A DNA stretch of 64,000 bases from NCBI RefSeq assembly GCF_015235415.1, contig NZ_JADGLL010000011.1:1-64000 (forward strand), read 5' to 3'. This document shows positions 8,310 through 16,166 of this stretch, piece by piece. The notes beneath the pieces were generated by a model, which saw nothing but the letters and a program-made list of their open reading frames with translations, made no database searches and had not been told where the DNA came from. Numbering within the stretch: position 1 is the first letter of the stretch; every line of letters starts with the position of its first letter. This DNA comes from Microbacterium paludicola. Its GTDB lineage: Bacteria > Actinomycetota > Actinomycetes > Actinomycetales > Microbacteriaceae. The position numbers were made by a program, and so were the translations under genes.

Positions 8310-8585
8310 ATGACCACGACAGACACGCAGACCCAACGCAGGATCCTCAACCGGCTGAGACGGGCTCAGGGCCAGCTCGCTGCAGTAATCGCCGCGGTCG
8401 AACGCGGGTCCGACTGCAAAACCGTCGTCACCCAGCTGTCGGCCGTGAGTTCAGCGCTCGACAAGGCCGGATTCCAGATCATCGCGACCGCGATGAAGGA
8501 CTGCCTCGTCGAGCCGGACGACGACACCACCGCCGACGGCGTCTCCATGGCCGAGTTGGAGAAGCTCTTCCTCTCGCTCTCCTAA
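8310..8585 (+). CDS. CsoR/CstR-family repressor, persulfide-sensor type
   Basis: Four-helix DUF156 repressor of 91 aa. The family helix R-L-R-R-A-Q-G-Q-L is at residues 15-23. Conserved cysteines are C36 and C65 with the 29-residue spacing of CsoR and CstR. The third copper ligand of CsoR (His61) is Ala here (A-M-K-D-C), which argues against Cu(I) sensing and for the CstR mode, where C36 and C65 form di- to tetrasulfide links. ATG 8310 follows GGGAGAG; an in-frame GTG at 8280 lies too close to the operator. It is divergent from the CoADR-rhodanese operon it probably represses. The family is firm; inducer identity is inference from the missing His and the neighbour. Confidence 0.85.
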   Translation: MTTTDTQTQRRILNRLRRAQGQLAAVIAAVERGSDCKTVVTQLSAVSSALDKAGFQIIATAMKDCLVEPDDDTTADGVSMAELEKLFLSLS

Positions 8586-8702
8586 CTCCTCACTCTGGCG
8601 CGACGCATCGCTCATCCACGGCGCGTGGACCTCCTCCGTGCACGAAGCGGCCGTTGGGAGCGGCCTCTCCTCCGAAGTAGCGATGGGCACTGCAGCGTGG
8701 AA

Positions 8703-11700
8703 TCACTGCCGGGTCAACCCTTCGCGAGTCTCTACTCCGCGTTCTACGGGCCCTACTTCACTCCGATACTCACGAACGCGGACCTGACTTCGGTCAAAAT
8801 TGCTGGCATACCCATCCTGTTGAGCAAGCTCCACGATGCTTCGAGACGTCACCTCGATCCGCTCGATAAGACGGGCTCGCAGACTGACAAGTTCACGCCG
8901 CCCGCCAGAATCGGCCGCGCGACCGTGCCCTTGCGATTCCTCGTCGGAGATCCGCGCATCGAGCGATGATAGGGCGACCCGGCTCGCGTTCAGCCACTCA
9001 TCGAGTTGGCGGGCTGAGCTTTGGCCGTCCTCGGCCCCGACACGCCGACCTCGGTCGCGAGCCACCTTCGCAGCCCTTCCCAACTCGCTCCGCGCCGCTC
9101 GCACTGAGTCCTCGATCGTCACCTCGGCCACGCCGCGCATCAGGCTGTCCGCGATCTGCTCACGTGCGGCGCACGCTGTCCATGCGATTGCGATCGCCTC
9201 GTTGTGCACCCGCCCACGGGTCATACCGACGTAGAGTCCCGAGGCGTCGACACCCGGGCCGACCACCGACGCATCCGTGGTCTCACCCTGAATCCCGTGC
9301 ACCGTCGACGCGTAGGCCAGGTGCATGTGCTCGGCCGCGTAGTCGAGCGACACGCGCCGCACGTCCCCACGATCACCAAGGGCGACGAGCTCGACATCGG
9401 ACGCGCGGACCCGGCGGATCGTCCACAGCGCGCGGTTTTCAACATCCGCCACTCGGTCGTTGAGCCGCGTCTGAACGATGTCCCCTTCGAGTAGCCGCTG
9501 TTCGCCCTGCCCAACCACAAGACGATCCGGATGCAGCTGCCCGAGCTCAACTCGGCGTTCCTGGATCGCCTCGTTGATCGCATCCGCCTCATCGTTCGTG
9601 CTCGTGACGAGGGCGACTCGCTTGCGCACGGCCGTCCAACGGAAGTACGCCTCGACCATCACATCCCTTGCTTGCGCGGCATCCGTCACACGGTGGATCT
9701 GTTCGCGCGCGTCGAGTTCGGTCGCGACTGCGAGCGCGGCTTCTTTGGATGCCGGCTCCCGCATGCGGAGCGTGAGCGCGGCGTAGCTCGGATCGCGGAA
9801 GCGATGCACCGCCGTCAGCTCGACGACCGCAGTCGCGCGTCGGGTCATGCATGCCATCGCACCGGCGTGACCGACGGGCATGGCCTGCAGATGGTCGCCG
9901 ACCATCGCGATGCCCGCGCCCGTCTCTGCTGCGATAGCCGCCAGGGCATTGGCGGTGTGCAGGTCGACCATCCCCGCCTCGTCGACGACGACCCGGTCAG
10001 CTGCGCCCAGTGCAAAGTAGCGCGGGCCGGTGTAGATCCGCCCGACGCACTCATCGATCTCGCCCGCTTGCAGTCGCCTCCACACCTCCGCGCCGGCTTC
10101 GTCGCGACCCCACCGCCATCCATAGTCGGCCAACAACGCATGCAGGCTCACGGCGGTCACGCCGATCTCGCGGCCCGCGACAGACGCTGCCTTCTTGGTC
10201 GGCGCGACGACGACGAGCTGACGTTGTTGCTGAGCGAGCGCGATGCGAGCGGCCCTGAGCATCGTCGTCTTTCCAGCGCCCGCGGGGCCCGTGACCGAGA
10301 CGAGCCGATCTGTTCCGGCGATCGCCGACGCCGCTGTGATCTGTCCCTCGTCGAGCGTGACATCAGCATCGAGGACCGCGCCTGCGATGTCGAGGATCGC
10401 GCGGGGGCGGAACGACTCGCCGACCCGCGTCAGGGCGTCGAACCTGGCGGCGAGCTCGACCTTCAGCCGGGCAGTCGATGACGCCATGAATCCCTTGATG
10501 TGCTGTGGGCGATCGCCCTCGGCTTCGAGCAGGTCGACGGTCTGGGTGAGCCCGCGCGCCACGACGTCGTCAATCAGCACCTGCAGGTTGTCGCGGCGGG
10601 CAACCACTCCGGATGCAGCGACCGCCCGCGTCGCGCCGGCCCGAAGGTCATAGCTACTGAACCTCCCCCCGCACGCGGTCGACCGGCTATCGGCATCCAC
10701 GATCGCCTTGGCAGCGAGCAGGTCGCGGTCGAGCGTCTCGATCGCTGCTGGCCACGAGCGGGCTGCCGAACGCTCTCGGAGTATCCCGGCGTCGATCGCG
10801 TGAAGCTCGTCTCGGATGAGCTGCTCCCACTCCGATTCGTCCACGGCGCCGGGCTTGTCCGGGCGGTTCTTCGCCCACGCAAGCCGGTCGAGGTGCTGTA
10901 GCACGTCGTGGTCGGGCTCCTGGCCGGGATGCTCCGAGCGCCACTTCAGAAGAAGCTTGGCGCGGTTCGCCTCGATCTGGTTCGAGCGCCGCGACAGCGG
11001 CCGGACAGCTTGGGCGAGTTGCGCGATCTCCCCGTCGTCGCCGATCGAGTAGCCGTTGCGCGCGAGCGCTGCTATCCAGTCCGGGTCGGTGCGCGCCGCG
11101 AGTTCGCCCTCCGCGTTGATCAGCGTGTGCAGCTTCATCGCTACCCGGGAGTCGACGTTCGACCACTTACCGTCCTCGCCGAGCACCTTGACGTTCAGCC
11201 ATAGGTGCCGGTGGATGTGCGGGTCCAAAGCCCGCGAACGCCTGTGCTGAAGTTCGACGACTTCGATGCGGTGAAGTGATTCGCGAATCCTGCCGCCCGC
11301 GCCTCGACGCGCGTTCAGCTCGCGCTGCCAGGTCGTCATGATGCGCGTGCGGAGCCGGTCTTGCAGCGCTTCGAACTCCGTGGCGAGGTCGTCGTTGATC
11401 AGCGCGGCGATACTGTACGACTTCGGTGCGTTGATCGTGCCGTCAAGAATGAGATCCGCGTGAGGCGAGGTGAGTTCACGACCGCGGGGCTCGTCAGTGA
11501 AGGGCTCGCGCCCGTCGACCCACCGACGGAGCTCGCCGGCGTCGAGGCCGTCGACGGCCACCGCGCCGTCCTCCACCGTGAACCGCGCGACGCGTTCGGC
11601 GTCTCCGCGGCTGTATGCGGCGAGCGCGTCGACTCCCGTGACCGCGCGCAGGTGCGAATCGCAGCTCCCCTTGAACGCGTACGCCATCGCCTGCCGAACC

Positions 11701-11747
11701 CCTTGCGATTCGACACCCCGCTTCCAGCGCTCAAGACCTCCGCGCAC
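8703..11747 (-). CDS. MobF-family relaxase/helicase (TrwC/TraA-like)
   Basis: Conjugative DNA-nicking relaxase fused to a RecD-like helicase, 1014 aa. The metal-binding triad H-I-H-R-H (H177, H179, H181) of the TrwC domain is clear. The helicase has Walker A G-P-A-G-A-G-K-T (487-494) and Walker B V-V-V-D-E-A-G near 586-592. The C-terminal third holds later helicase motifs, including S-T-V-H-G-I-Q-G-E-T, and then a short charged tail. The start is GTG 11747 (MRGG), which matches the usual N-terminus of actinobacterial relatives as I recall them; ATG 11687 is an alternative. The tandem catalytic tyrosines expected near the N-terminus are not visible (only Y23 and Y45). A 15-bp inverted repeat lies 65 bases upstream. 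No mating-pair genes are nearby, so mobilisation would need help from elsewhere. Confidence 0.85.
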   Translation of the reverse strand: MRGGLERWKRGVESQGVRQAMAYAFKGSCDSHLRAVTGVDALAAYSRGDAERVARFTVEDGAVAVDGLDAGELRRWVDGREPFTDEPRGRELTSPHADLILDGTINAPKSYSIAALINDDLATEFEALQDRLRTRIMTTWQRELNARRGAGGRIRESLHRIEVVELQHRRSRALDPHIHRHLWLNVKVLGEDGKWSNVDSRVAMKLHTLINAEGELAARTDPDWIAALARNGYSIGDDGEIAQLAQAVRPLSRRSNQIEANRAKLLLKWRSEHPGQEPDHDVLQHLDRLAWAKNRPDKPGAVDESEWEQLIRDELHAIDAGILRERSAARSWPAAIETLDRDLLAAKAIVDADSRSTACGGRFSSYDLRAGATRAVAASGVVARRDNLQVLIDDVVARGLTQTVDLLEAEGDRPQHIKGFMASSTARLKVELAARFDALTRVGESFRPRAILDIAGAVLDADVTLDEGQITAASAIAGTDRLVSVTGPAGAGKTTMLRAARIALAQQQRQLVVVAPTKKAASVAGREIGVTAVSLHALLADYGWRWGRDEAGAEVWRRLQAGEIDECVGRIYTGPRYFALGAADRVVVDEAGMVDLHTANALAAIAAETGAGIAMVGDHLQAMPVGHAGAMACMTRRATAVVELTAVHRFRDPSYAALTLRMREPASKEAALAVATELDAREQIHRVTDAAQARDVMVEAYFRWTAVRKRVALVTSTNDEADAINEAIQERRVELGQLHPDRLVVGQGEQRLLEGDIVQTRLNDRVADVENRALWTIRRVRASDVELVALGDRGDVRRVSLDYAAEHMHLAYASTVHGIQGETTDASVVGPGVDASGLYVGMTRGRVHNEAIAIAWTACAAREQIADSLMRGVAEVTIEDSVRAARSELGRAAKVARDRGRRVGAEDGQSSARQLDEWLNASRVALSSLDARISDEESQGHGRAADSGGRRELVSLRARLIERIEVTSRSIVELAQQDGYASNFDRSQVRVREYRSEVGPVERGVETREGLTRQ

Positions 11748-12198
11748 AGGTTCAGCGTACGCCGCTAATGTCTAACTAGCGAGACCTTGCACATCCAGTG
11801 CCTGCGTGCATTGCCTGAGTAGCACTGCACGTATTGCCAGTGCTACTCAGGCGGCTGCTGTCGGGGAGCGTAACCGGGAGGCCGCGCTTACTCGGCAGAG
11901 TGCGGCGAGACCCGCGAGCGGTGCAGCACCTAGGTGTTCTTCCCACATGAAGGACGATGATCCCCGCCGGGTTCCGCAAGACGACGTTCACGAGCTCTTC
12001 GTGGAGGCATCCGTGTCAAGGCTCCCCGGGCTGAGCGCTACGGGATCGAATGCAGGAGCTCGGGGACCAACTCACGATCGCCGCAGCCGCAGCCGAGCAG
12101 TGCGCCGAGAATCAGCTACTTCGTGGCGAGGACTCGAGGCGGGGCGTCCCGCCGATGGAATAGCCGCGGTATCAAGGAACGCGACATCTGCCCTCGGG
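11748..12198. other. 451-base intergenic region with oriT candidate and small decayed frames
   Basis: Between the relaxase start and the HEPN-like gene stop. It contains the perfect inverted repeat at 11813-11852. Two short plus-strand coding-looking pieces also occur: frame from ATG 11947 (M-K-D-D-D-P-R-R-V-P-Q-D-D-V-H-E-L-F) and frame from ATG 12050 (M-Q-E-L-G-D-Q-L-T-I-A-A-A-A-A-E-Q). They lie in different frames and could be the halves of a frameshifted small gene. Neither has a ribosome binding site. No other feature is supported. Confidence 0.5.
11813..11852. repeat. 15-bp perfect inverted repeat, oriT candidate
   Basis: Arms GCCTGAGTAGCACTG (11813-11827) and its exact complement (11838-11852) enclose the 10-base loop CACGTATTGC. 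It lies 65 bases upstream of the MobF relaxase start. MobF relaxases recognise a hairpin next to the nic site, and oriT usually lies beside the relaxase gene. No nic consensus was recognised, so this is a candidate only; a regulatory operator is the alternative. Confidence 0.5.
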
Positions 12199-13122
12199 TC
12201 ACTCCCCCTCCGATTCTCTGTTAATCGGCAGGCCGGTGCGGAAATCCGTCTGAGGCTCCCCACGCTGGCGTCGCTGCGAGTTCTCCTGCATGTGCGCGAC
12301 TCTCTGCTCCCAGTCGGATCCGTCCGTCACTCCGCCCGACAGGAGCAGATTGCGCTCCTTGACCAACCGGTCGCAGTCCTCGATGCTTACCGCGTTGGCT
12401 CGCGCCACTGCGGGGAAGACCTGCACGATGTGCTCGACCATCGCCTCTAGATACGGCTGGAGCAGAGGTGAGAGGTGAACCTGCTCACCGCTGGCCAAGA
12501 TGAACGCTTTCGCGTCGCCAGTCCACCCCTTCCTGTCCTCGAGAAGCGCCTCCGATGAGAGCAGAACCCGGGCAGTCATGTTGCCGCCGACGAAGTTTCC
12601 GTCAAACTCCCATGGCGCCGCGACCCTGTGCAGGATGTAATTGCGAAGACGTCCGAGGAAGGGCGCAGCGGGATGCCGCTTCATCAGCTCCGCGGTGCGC
12701 GTGTCGTACTCATCCGACAGGATCTTCGGCTGCAGCTTCATGAGCGAGCGCGTGTGATCGATCAGCGCGCCCAGCGCAGCCACGTACGCAATGATCGTCT
12801 GGTCGAGAGAGCGGATAATCCAGTCCTGACGCGAGCGATCGCCAACGTTGCGCATCAGCTCCGAAATAAACTCGTCGTCCCCTTCGCACTTCTTGAGTAG
12901 CGAACTCAGTGACATCGAGAAACCTACCCAGGCCTCCATCACTCTGTTCAGCTCGGAGAGCCGCAGCTGGAGCCGGTGGCCCGGATGCTGCCGGATCTGT
13001 TCGTCGAGCGCTTCGATCTTTCGTGCGTCGGGATTCTCCCAGTTCAGGTTTTCTGAGCTGGTAGCAGCATCCTCACCGTCGGCGTACATCATGGCGCTGA
13101 TCATGCCAGCGAGTTCAGACAT
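12199..13122 (-). CDS. HEPN-like hypothetical protein
   Basis: A 307-aa, mostly helical protein with no family I can name with certainty. Residues 60-135 are predicted long helices (V-M-E-A-W-V-G-F-S-M; I-I-A-Y-V-A-A-L-G-A-L-I-D-H). The segment F-L-G-R-L-R-N-Y-I-L-H-R contains R160-x4-H165, the R-x4-6-H signature of HEPN-domain RNases, in the L-R-N-Y-x-x-H context seen in many phage-defence and toxin HEPN proteins. ATG 13122 is chosen because the frame upstream to 13221 looks non-coding; no clear ribosome binding site is present. It is 130 bases downstream of the zinc-finger/GIY-YIG-like gene on the same strand, within the mobile element. RNase activity is inference from one motif. Confidence 0.65.
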   Translation of the reverse strand: MSELAGMISAMMYADGEDAATSSENLNWENPDARKIEALDEQIRQHPGHRLQLRLSELNRVMEAWVGFSMSLSSLLKKCEGDDEFISELMRNVGDRSRQDWIIRSLDQTIIAYVAALGALIDHTRSLMKLQPKILSDEYDTRTAELMKRHPAAPFLGRLRNYILHRVAAPWEFDGNFVGGNMTARVLLSSEALLEDRKGWTGDAKAFILASGEQVHLSPLLQPYLEAMVEHIVQVFPAVARANAVSIEDCDRLVKERNLLLSGGVTDGSDWEQRVAHMQENSQRRQRGEPQTDFRTGLPINRESEGE

Positions 13123-13252
13123 GGTCGACGCAAGCGGCCGTGTAGCGGACTCGTGGACGGCGCATCCTCGTCGGAGCGACTCCTGGCCACGAGGTGATCC
13201 TCGCGGCGGGAGCAGCAGCACCCCCTCGCGTGCCTACGGAGCATCGACCGCA

Positions 13253-14701
13253 CTACTGGACATGATCCAGTTCGAAGAGCGCTTCACGAGAAGTGCGACT
13301 CAGTTTGGCACGCAAACGGGGGCCGAGCCCGCTCGCCGTCCTCTCCGGCCGTCCCGTAGCGAATGCTGTCTCGTTCACGACCAGGGGTGGACGTTGGAGT
13401 TCGCCAACCAATTGCCGCACCTTCGTCAGCACGTAAGTCGGATGCATGTCGTCCCAGAGCGCCGTCTCTGAGTACCCCGACTGCGGAAGCCGCTCTGCGG
13501 GATAAGCGGGCGGCAGGCACAGCTCTTCGCGCCACCACGAGAGGATCGCTTGCTCGAGGTTGTAGGCATCGTCACCGGTGGCGGTTTCGACAGTCCACGC
13601 AACTTCCCACCCAAATCGCTGATGATCTGCGAGCCGCTTCCCGTTTCGACTGGCGCAGCCTATCTTCACGGCGTCACGATCGACCACGAGGTAGAGCATC
13701 GCTGGCCCGTTGTACGGGAATGCGCTGTTGCAGTAGCGGCAGATTCCCTTCCCGCCGGACACGTTCGCAAGAGTCGGAGACACCACCCTTCCGCACGCGT
13801 GTCGCGACTTCCACGGGCGGCTGCTACCCGGATACGGTTCGATCGGATCGAGACCGCGTGCCACCATTACCGCGCGTGCGCGAGGCTCGGGCATCAGGAG
13901 ACGTGCGGCGTTGTCCTTGGCCCCACACGTAACGCAGCCGCCCTGTCCACGCTTGATGTTCGAGTAGGTGGGTGCGGTCTCGCCGCCGCATCGCACATGG
14001 CGACTTCGCCAGGGTCGGTCCACACCTGGGAAAGCAACAAGAGGCTCGAGGCCAGCAGCACGGAAGACCATCTCAGTTTCAACCTCGTCCAGTCGCATAG
14101 CGGCATGTGCGGCTTCCTGCCCGCACTCGTTGCAAGGACCTTGGCCAGCTGCGACGTTGCCCAGCCGCGGGGTGACTTCGCGACCGCACGCGACGTGCCG
14201 CGCGCGCCATGGCTTCGATGAGGATCCTGGCCATGGCACCAAAGGCTCAAGTCCGCCGTCGCGGAACACTGCCTCGGCATCCTCAGATGTCCAAACCCTC
14301 CGGCCGGCCGCGACTGCTGAGCACTCGCGACAGGCGGTCCCGTTCGCCCGCACCGTGTTCAGCGATGGCGTGCGCTCGGTTTCGCACGGCTGATGTAGGC
14401 ATCGCCATGGCTTGTCAGCACCGGGATAGGGCTCCAGGGGCTCGCAGCCAGCGGCACGCATTGTCTGGACGGCTCCGCTTGCGAAGCCCGCACGGCGGTT
14501 CGCGCCCGCAGTCACACCGGCACACCGCTTGCACGCCCGTCCACGAGCGCGAACATTGGCGTAGTGCGGCGCGATCTCGCTTCCGCACTTCTCATGAACC
14601 GACGGCCACGGGACTGCACTCCCCGGATAGGGAACGAGCGGGTTGCACCCGGCGGCGCGTATAACACGTTCCGCCTCGGCGGGGTCAACCTTTCGACTCA
14701 T
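13253..14701 (-). CDS. five-zinc-finger repeat protein with GIY-YIG-like C-terminal domain
   Basis: A 482-aa protein built of five about 65-residue repeats. Each has the pattern A-G-x-x-P-L-x-P-Y-P-G-x-x-x-P-W, then H-x-x-C-G, P-x-x-x-N, G and C-x-x-C. Finger ligands are about H36/C39/C57/C60, H103/C106/C124/C127, H169/C172/C190/C193, H235/C238/C256/C259 and H301/C303/C321/C324 (the last with one residue fewer between H and C). The order suggests treble-clef zinc fingers. Residues 335-420 read M-L-Y-L-V-V...V-K-I-G-C-A...R-L-A-D-H...G-W-E...L-E-Q-A-I, resembling the GIY-YIG/T5orf172 nuclease fold with L-Y-L and K-I-G cores, an Arg and a late Glu. ATG 14701 is the first sensible start; no Shine-Dalgarno, so perhaps leaderless. 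Sequence-specific DNA nuclease or homing-type function is inferred. Confidence 0.75.
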   Translation of the reverse strand: MSRKVDPAEAERVIRAAGCNPLVPYPGSAVPWPSVHEKCGSEIAPHYANVRARGRACKRCAGVTAGANRRAGFASGAVQTMRAAGCEPLEPYPGADKPWRCLHQPCETERTPSLNTVRANGTACRECSAVAAGRRVWTSEDAEAVFRDGGLEPLVPWPGSSSKPWRARHVACGREVTPRLGNVAAGQGPCNECGQEAAHAAMRLDEVETEMVFRAAGLEPLVAFPGVDRPWRSRHVRCGGETAPTYSNIKRGQGGCVTCGAKDNAARLLMPEPRARAVMVARGLDPIEPYPGSSRPWKSRHACGRVVSPTLANVSGGKGICRYCNSAFPYNGPAMLYLVVDRDAVKIGCASRNGKRLADHQRFGWEVAWTVETATGDDAYNLEQAILSWWREELCLPPAYPAERLPQSGYSETALWDDMHPTYVLTKVRQLVGELQRPPLVVNETAFATGRPERTASGLGPRLRAKLSRTSREALFELDHVQ

Positions 14702-14794
14702 GCCCGGATCGTAAGGGTGGCAACGGACATTGAGTGACTCGTCAAGGTGCCAGCCTGCCGCCCGCCTCCGTGATTTTCCTTGCACTACCCGCAA

Positions 14795-14812
14795 GTGCGC
14801 GTCCTTGCGCAC
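14795..14812. promoter_or_regulatory. inverted repeat upstream of toxin-antitoxin-like operon
   Basis: GTGCGC and GCGCAC arms separated by six bases, 56 bases before the small antitoxin-like gene. A TAGACT box that could be a -10 lies about 20 bases before its ATG. Autoregulatory operators are common for such modules; here the assignment rests on position only. Confidence 0.3.
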
Positions 14813-14867
14813 GCTGCGGCGGTGCGTGGCGATGGCGCGAAACTAGACTCCAAATAGGAGGACTGGA

Positions 14868-15125
14868 ATGACGGGCGAAGGATCGGCGTGGAGGGCGAGC
14901 GACGCCGCCACCTTCGACATTGCCTGCGAGGCCGCGAACACCGCGATCGCGGCGGTCCTGCGTCTCGCCGATGACGGCGCGATCCTGCACGAGCGGGCCA
15001 TCGCAGAGGCATCGGCCATCCGACGCGAGCTCGTCGAGGTCGATGCCTATGACCGTAAGGCGCTCGAGGCGTTGATCGATCGGCTCACGTTCCGCATCAC
15101 CGAACTCTCGGGGCCGCTGCCGTGA
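14868..15125 (+). CDS. small helical protein, putative antitoxin of zeta-like pair
   Basis: An 85-aa acidic, all-helical protein (F-D-I-A-C-E-A-A-N-T-A-I-A-A-V-L at about 19-34; I-R-R-E-L-V-E-V-D-A near 51-60). ATG 14868 has a strong AGGAGGA at 14856-14862. The stop overlaps the next start as GTGA, so the two are translationally coupled, with the small gene first as in epsilon-zeta type toxin-antitoxin operons. It has no motif that would identify it alone. Antitoxin role is inferred from size, order and coupling. It lies on the mobile element, where such stabilising pairs are common. Confidence 0.6.
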   Translation: MTGEGSAWRASDAATFDIACEAANTAIAAVLRLADDGAILHERAIAEASAIRRELVEVDAYDRKALEALIDRLTFRITELSGPLP

Positions 15126-16126
15126 CCGATCTCGAACTGGAAGCCGCCGAGGCGCGAGTGATCTTCGATGCGACGATCGCGCCGATCTTGTTCCCTGTAT
15201 CGCACCACCCCGAAGCTCCGATCCTGACGCTCGTGGTCGGTCAGCCCGGAGCTGGCGCCGGACGAGCAGCGCAGGCGCTGCTCGCGCAGCATCCTGGCGC
15301 CGCACTCGTCGACGGAGGAGGCCTGCGCGCCTTCCATCCTCGCTACTTAGAGTTGTCGCGGTCGCGGTCCCCGGAAGCGCTGCGCATCTTCGCTGAGGCG
15401 ACCTCGGTGTGGCTGCGTGACTGCTTCACGTATTCCCGAACGAATCGGCGCTCGTTGCTGGTCGAGGGTTCCTTCTCCTCCGCTCGCGTAGCGAGCGCCA
15501 CCGCCGAGCTGTTCCAACGTGAAGGCTTCGAGACGCACGTGGCCGTCGTAGGGCAGCCCCGCGCTGTCAGCCTGCTGTCCGAGACATCGCAGTCCTTGCT
15601 TGCTGCCCTCGATGGACGTAGCAATCCGTTCACTGATCTCGCAGCACACGACGCGGGGTTCGAGGTGACACGCGCGCTTGTGAGCGAACTCGAGGGCGAG
15701 GCATCCGTCGACCGGCTTACGGTCGTCGGTCGCGCAGGCGACTGGGTCTTCGATGCCCGTCGCGCCGACGGCTTCGCGGGAGCCAGCCGGGCGCTCGTAC
15801 GCGAGCAGGTGACGCCGATGTCCGGACCCGAGGGGAGGCGGTGGCTTTCGGAACTCCGCGCAAGCACCGAGTTCGCGCTGAACAACGGTCGGGTGCCGGC
15901 TCCACTGGCCGAAGTCCTTCTGGAACTGCACGAGCTCGCTCTGGGTGAAGTACTTCCCCGCCTGCCGCTACCCGTGGACTCTGTGGCCCGCTCGAGAGCG
16001 GAAGCGACAATTCGCGCTCGCGTCGACGCGCTGCGTCAGGCACCACCCGCTGAGGCCGCACTTCTCGACATCGCCGCGCCGGCGGTCGCCCAGCCAGTGC
16101 CCGGCCTCGACCTCGGACCAAGATAA
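15122..16126 (+). CDS. zeta-toxin-like P-loop protein with degenerate catalytic sites
   Basis: A 334-aa protein resembling zeta toxins (UDP-N-acetylglucosamine kinases). Matching landmarks are an N-terminal helix, V-V-G-Q-P-G-A-G-A-G-R at residues 38-48 and V-D-G-G-G-L-R-A-F-H-P-R-Y at 63-75 in place of the family D-G-D-x-x-R-x-x-H-P-x-Y. Further on come L-L-V-E-G-S-F-S and a helical C-terminus with S-R-A-L-V-R-E. Two key positions differ from active zeta proteins: the Walker A lysine is replaced (G-A-G-A-G instead of G-A-G-K-S/T) and the catalytic Asp position is Gly. The open frame is intact, so it is not a simple pseudogene. It starts with GTG overlapping the small upstream gene. Function may be lost or altered; the family assignment is fairly sure. 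Confidence 0.7.
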   Translation: MTDLELEAAEARVIFDATIAPILFPVSHHPEAPILTLVVGQPGAGAGRAAQALLAQHPGAALVDGGGLRAFHPRYLELSRSRSPEALRIFAEATSVWLRDCFTYSRTNRRSLLVEGSFSSARVASATAELFQREGFETHVAVVGQPRAVSLLSETSQSLLAALDGRSNPFTDLAAHDAGFEVTRALVSELEGEASVDRLTVVGRAGDWVFDARRADGFAGASRALVREQVTPMSGPEGRRWLSELRASTEFALNNGRVPAPLAEVLLELHELALGEVLPRLPLPVDSVARSRAEATIRARVDALRQAPPAEAALLDIAAPAVAQPVPGLDLGPR

Positions 16127-16166
16127 GCGAACGAACCGCGCCGGCCCGCGTCGACGGCGTGTGGGA

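Noticed and set aside
8651..8667. GGCCG/CGGCC hairpin after the CsoR/CstR gene as a terminator.
   Set aside because: Five-pair stem with no T-run; too weak to call.
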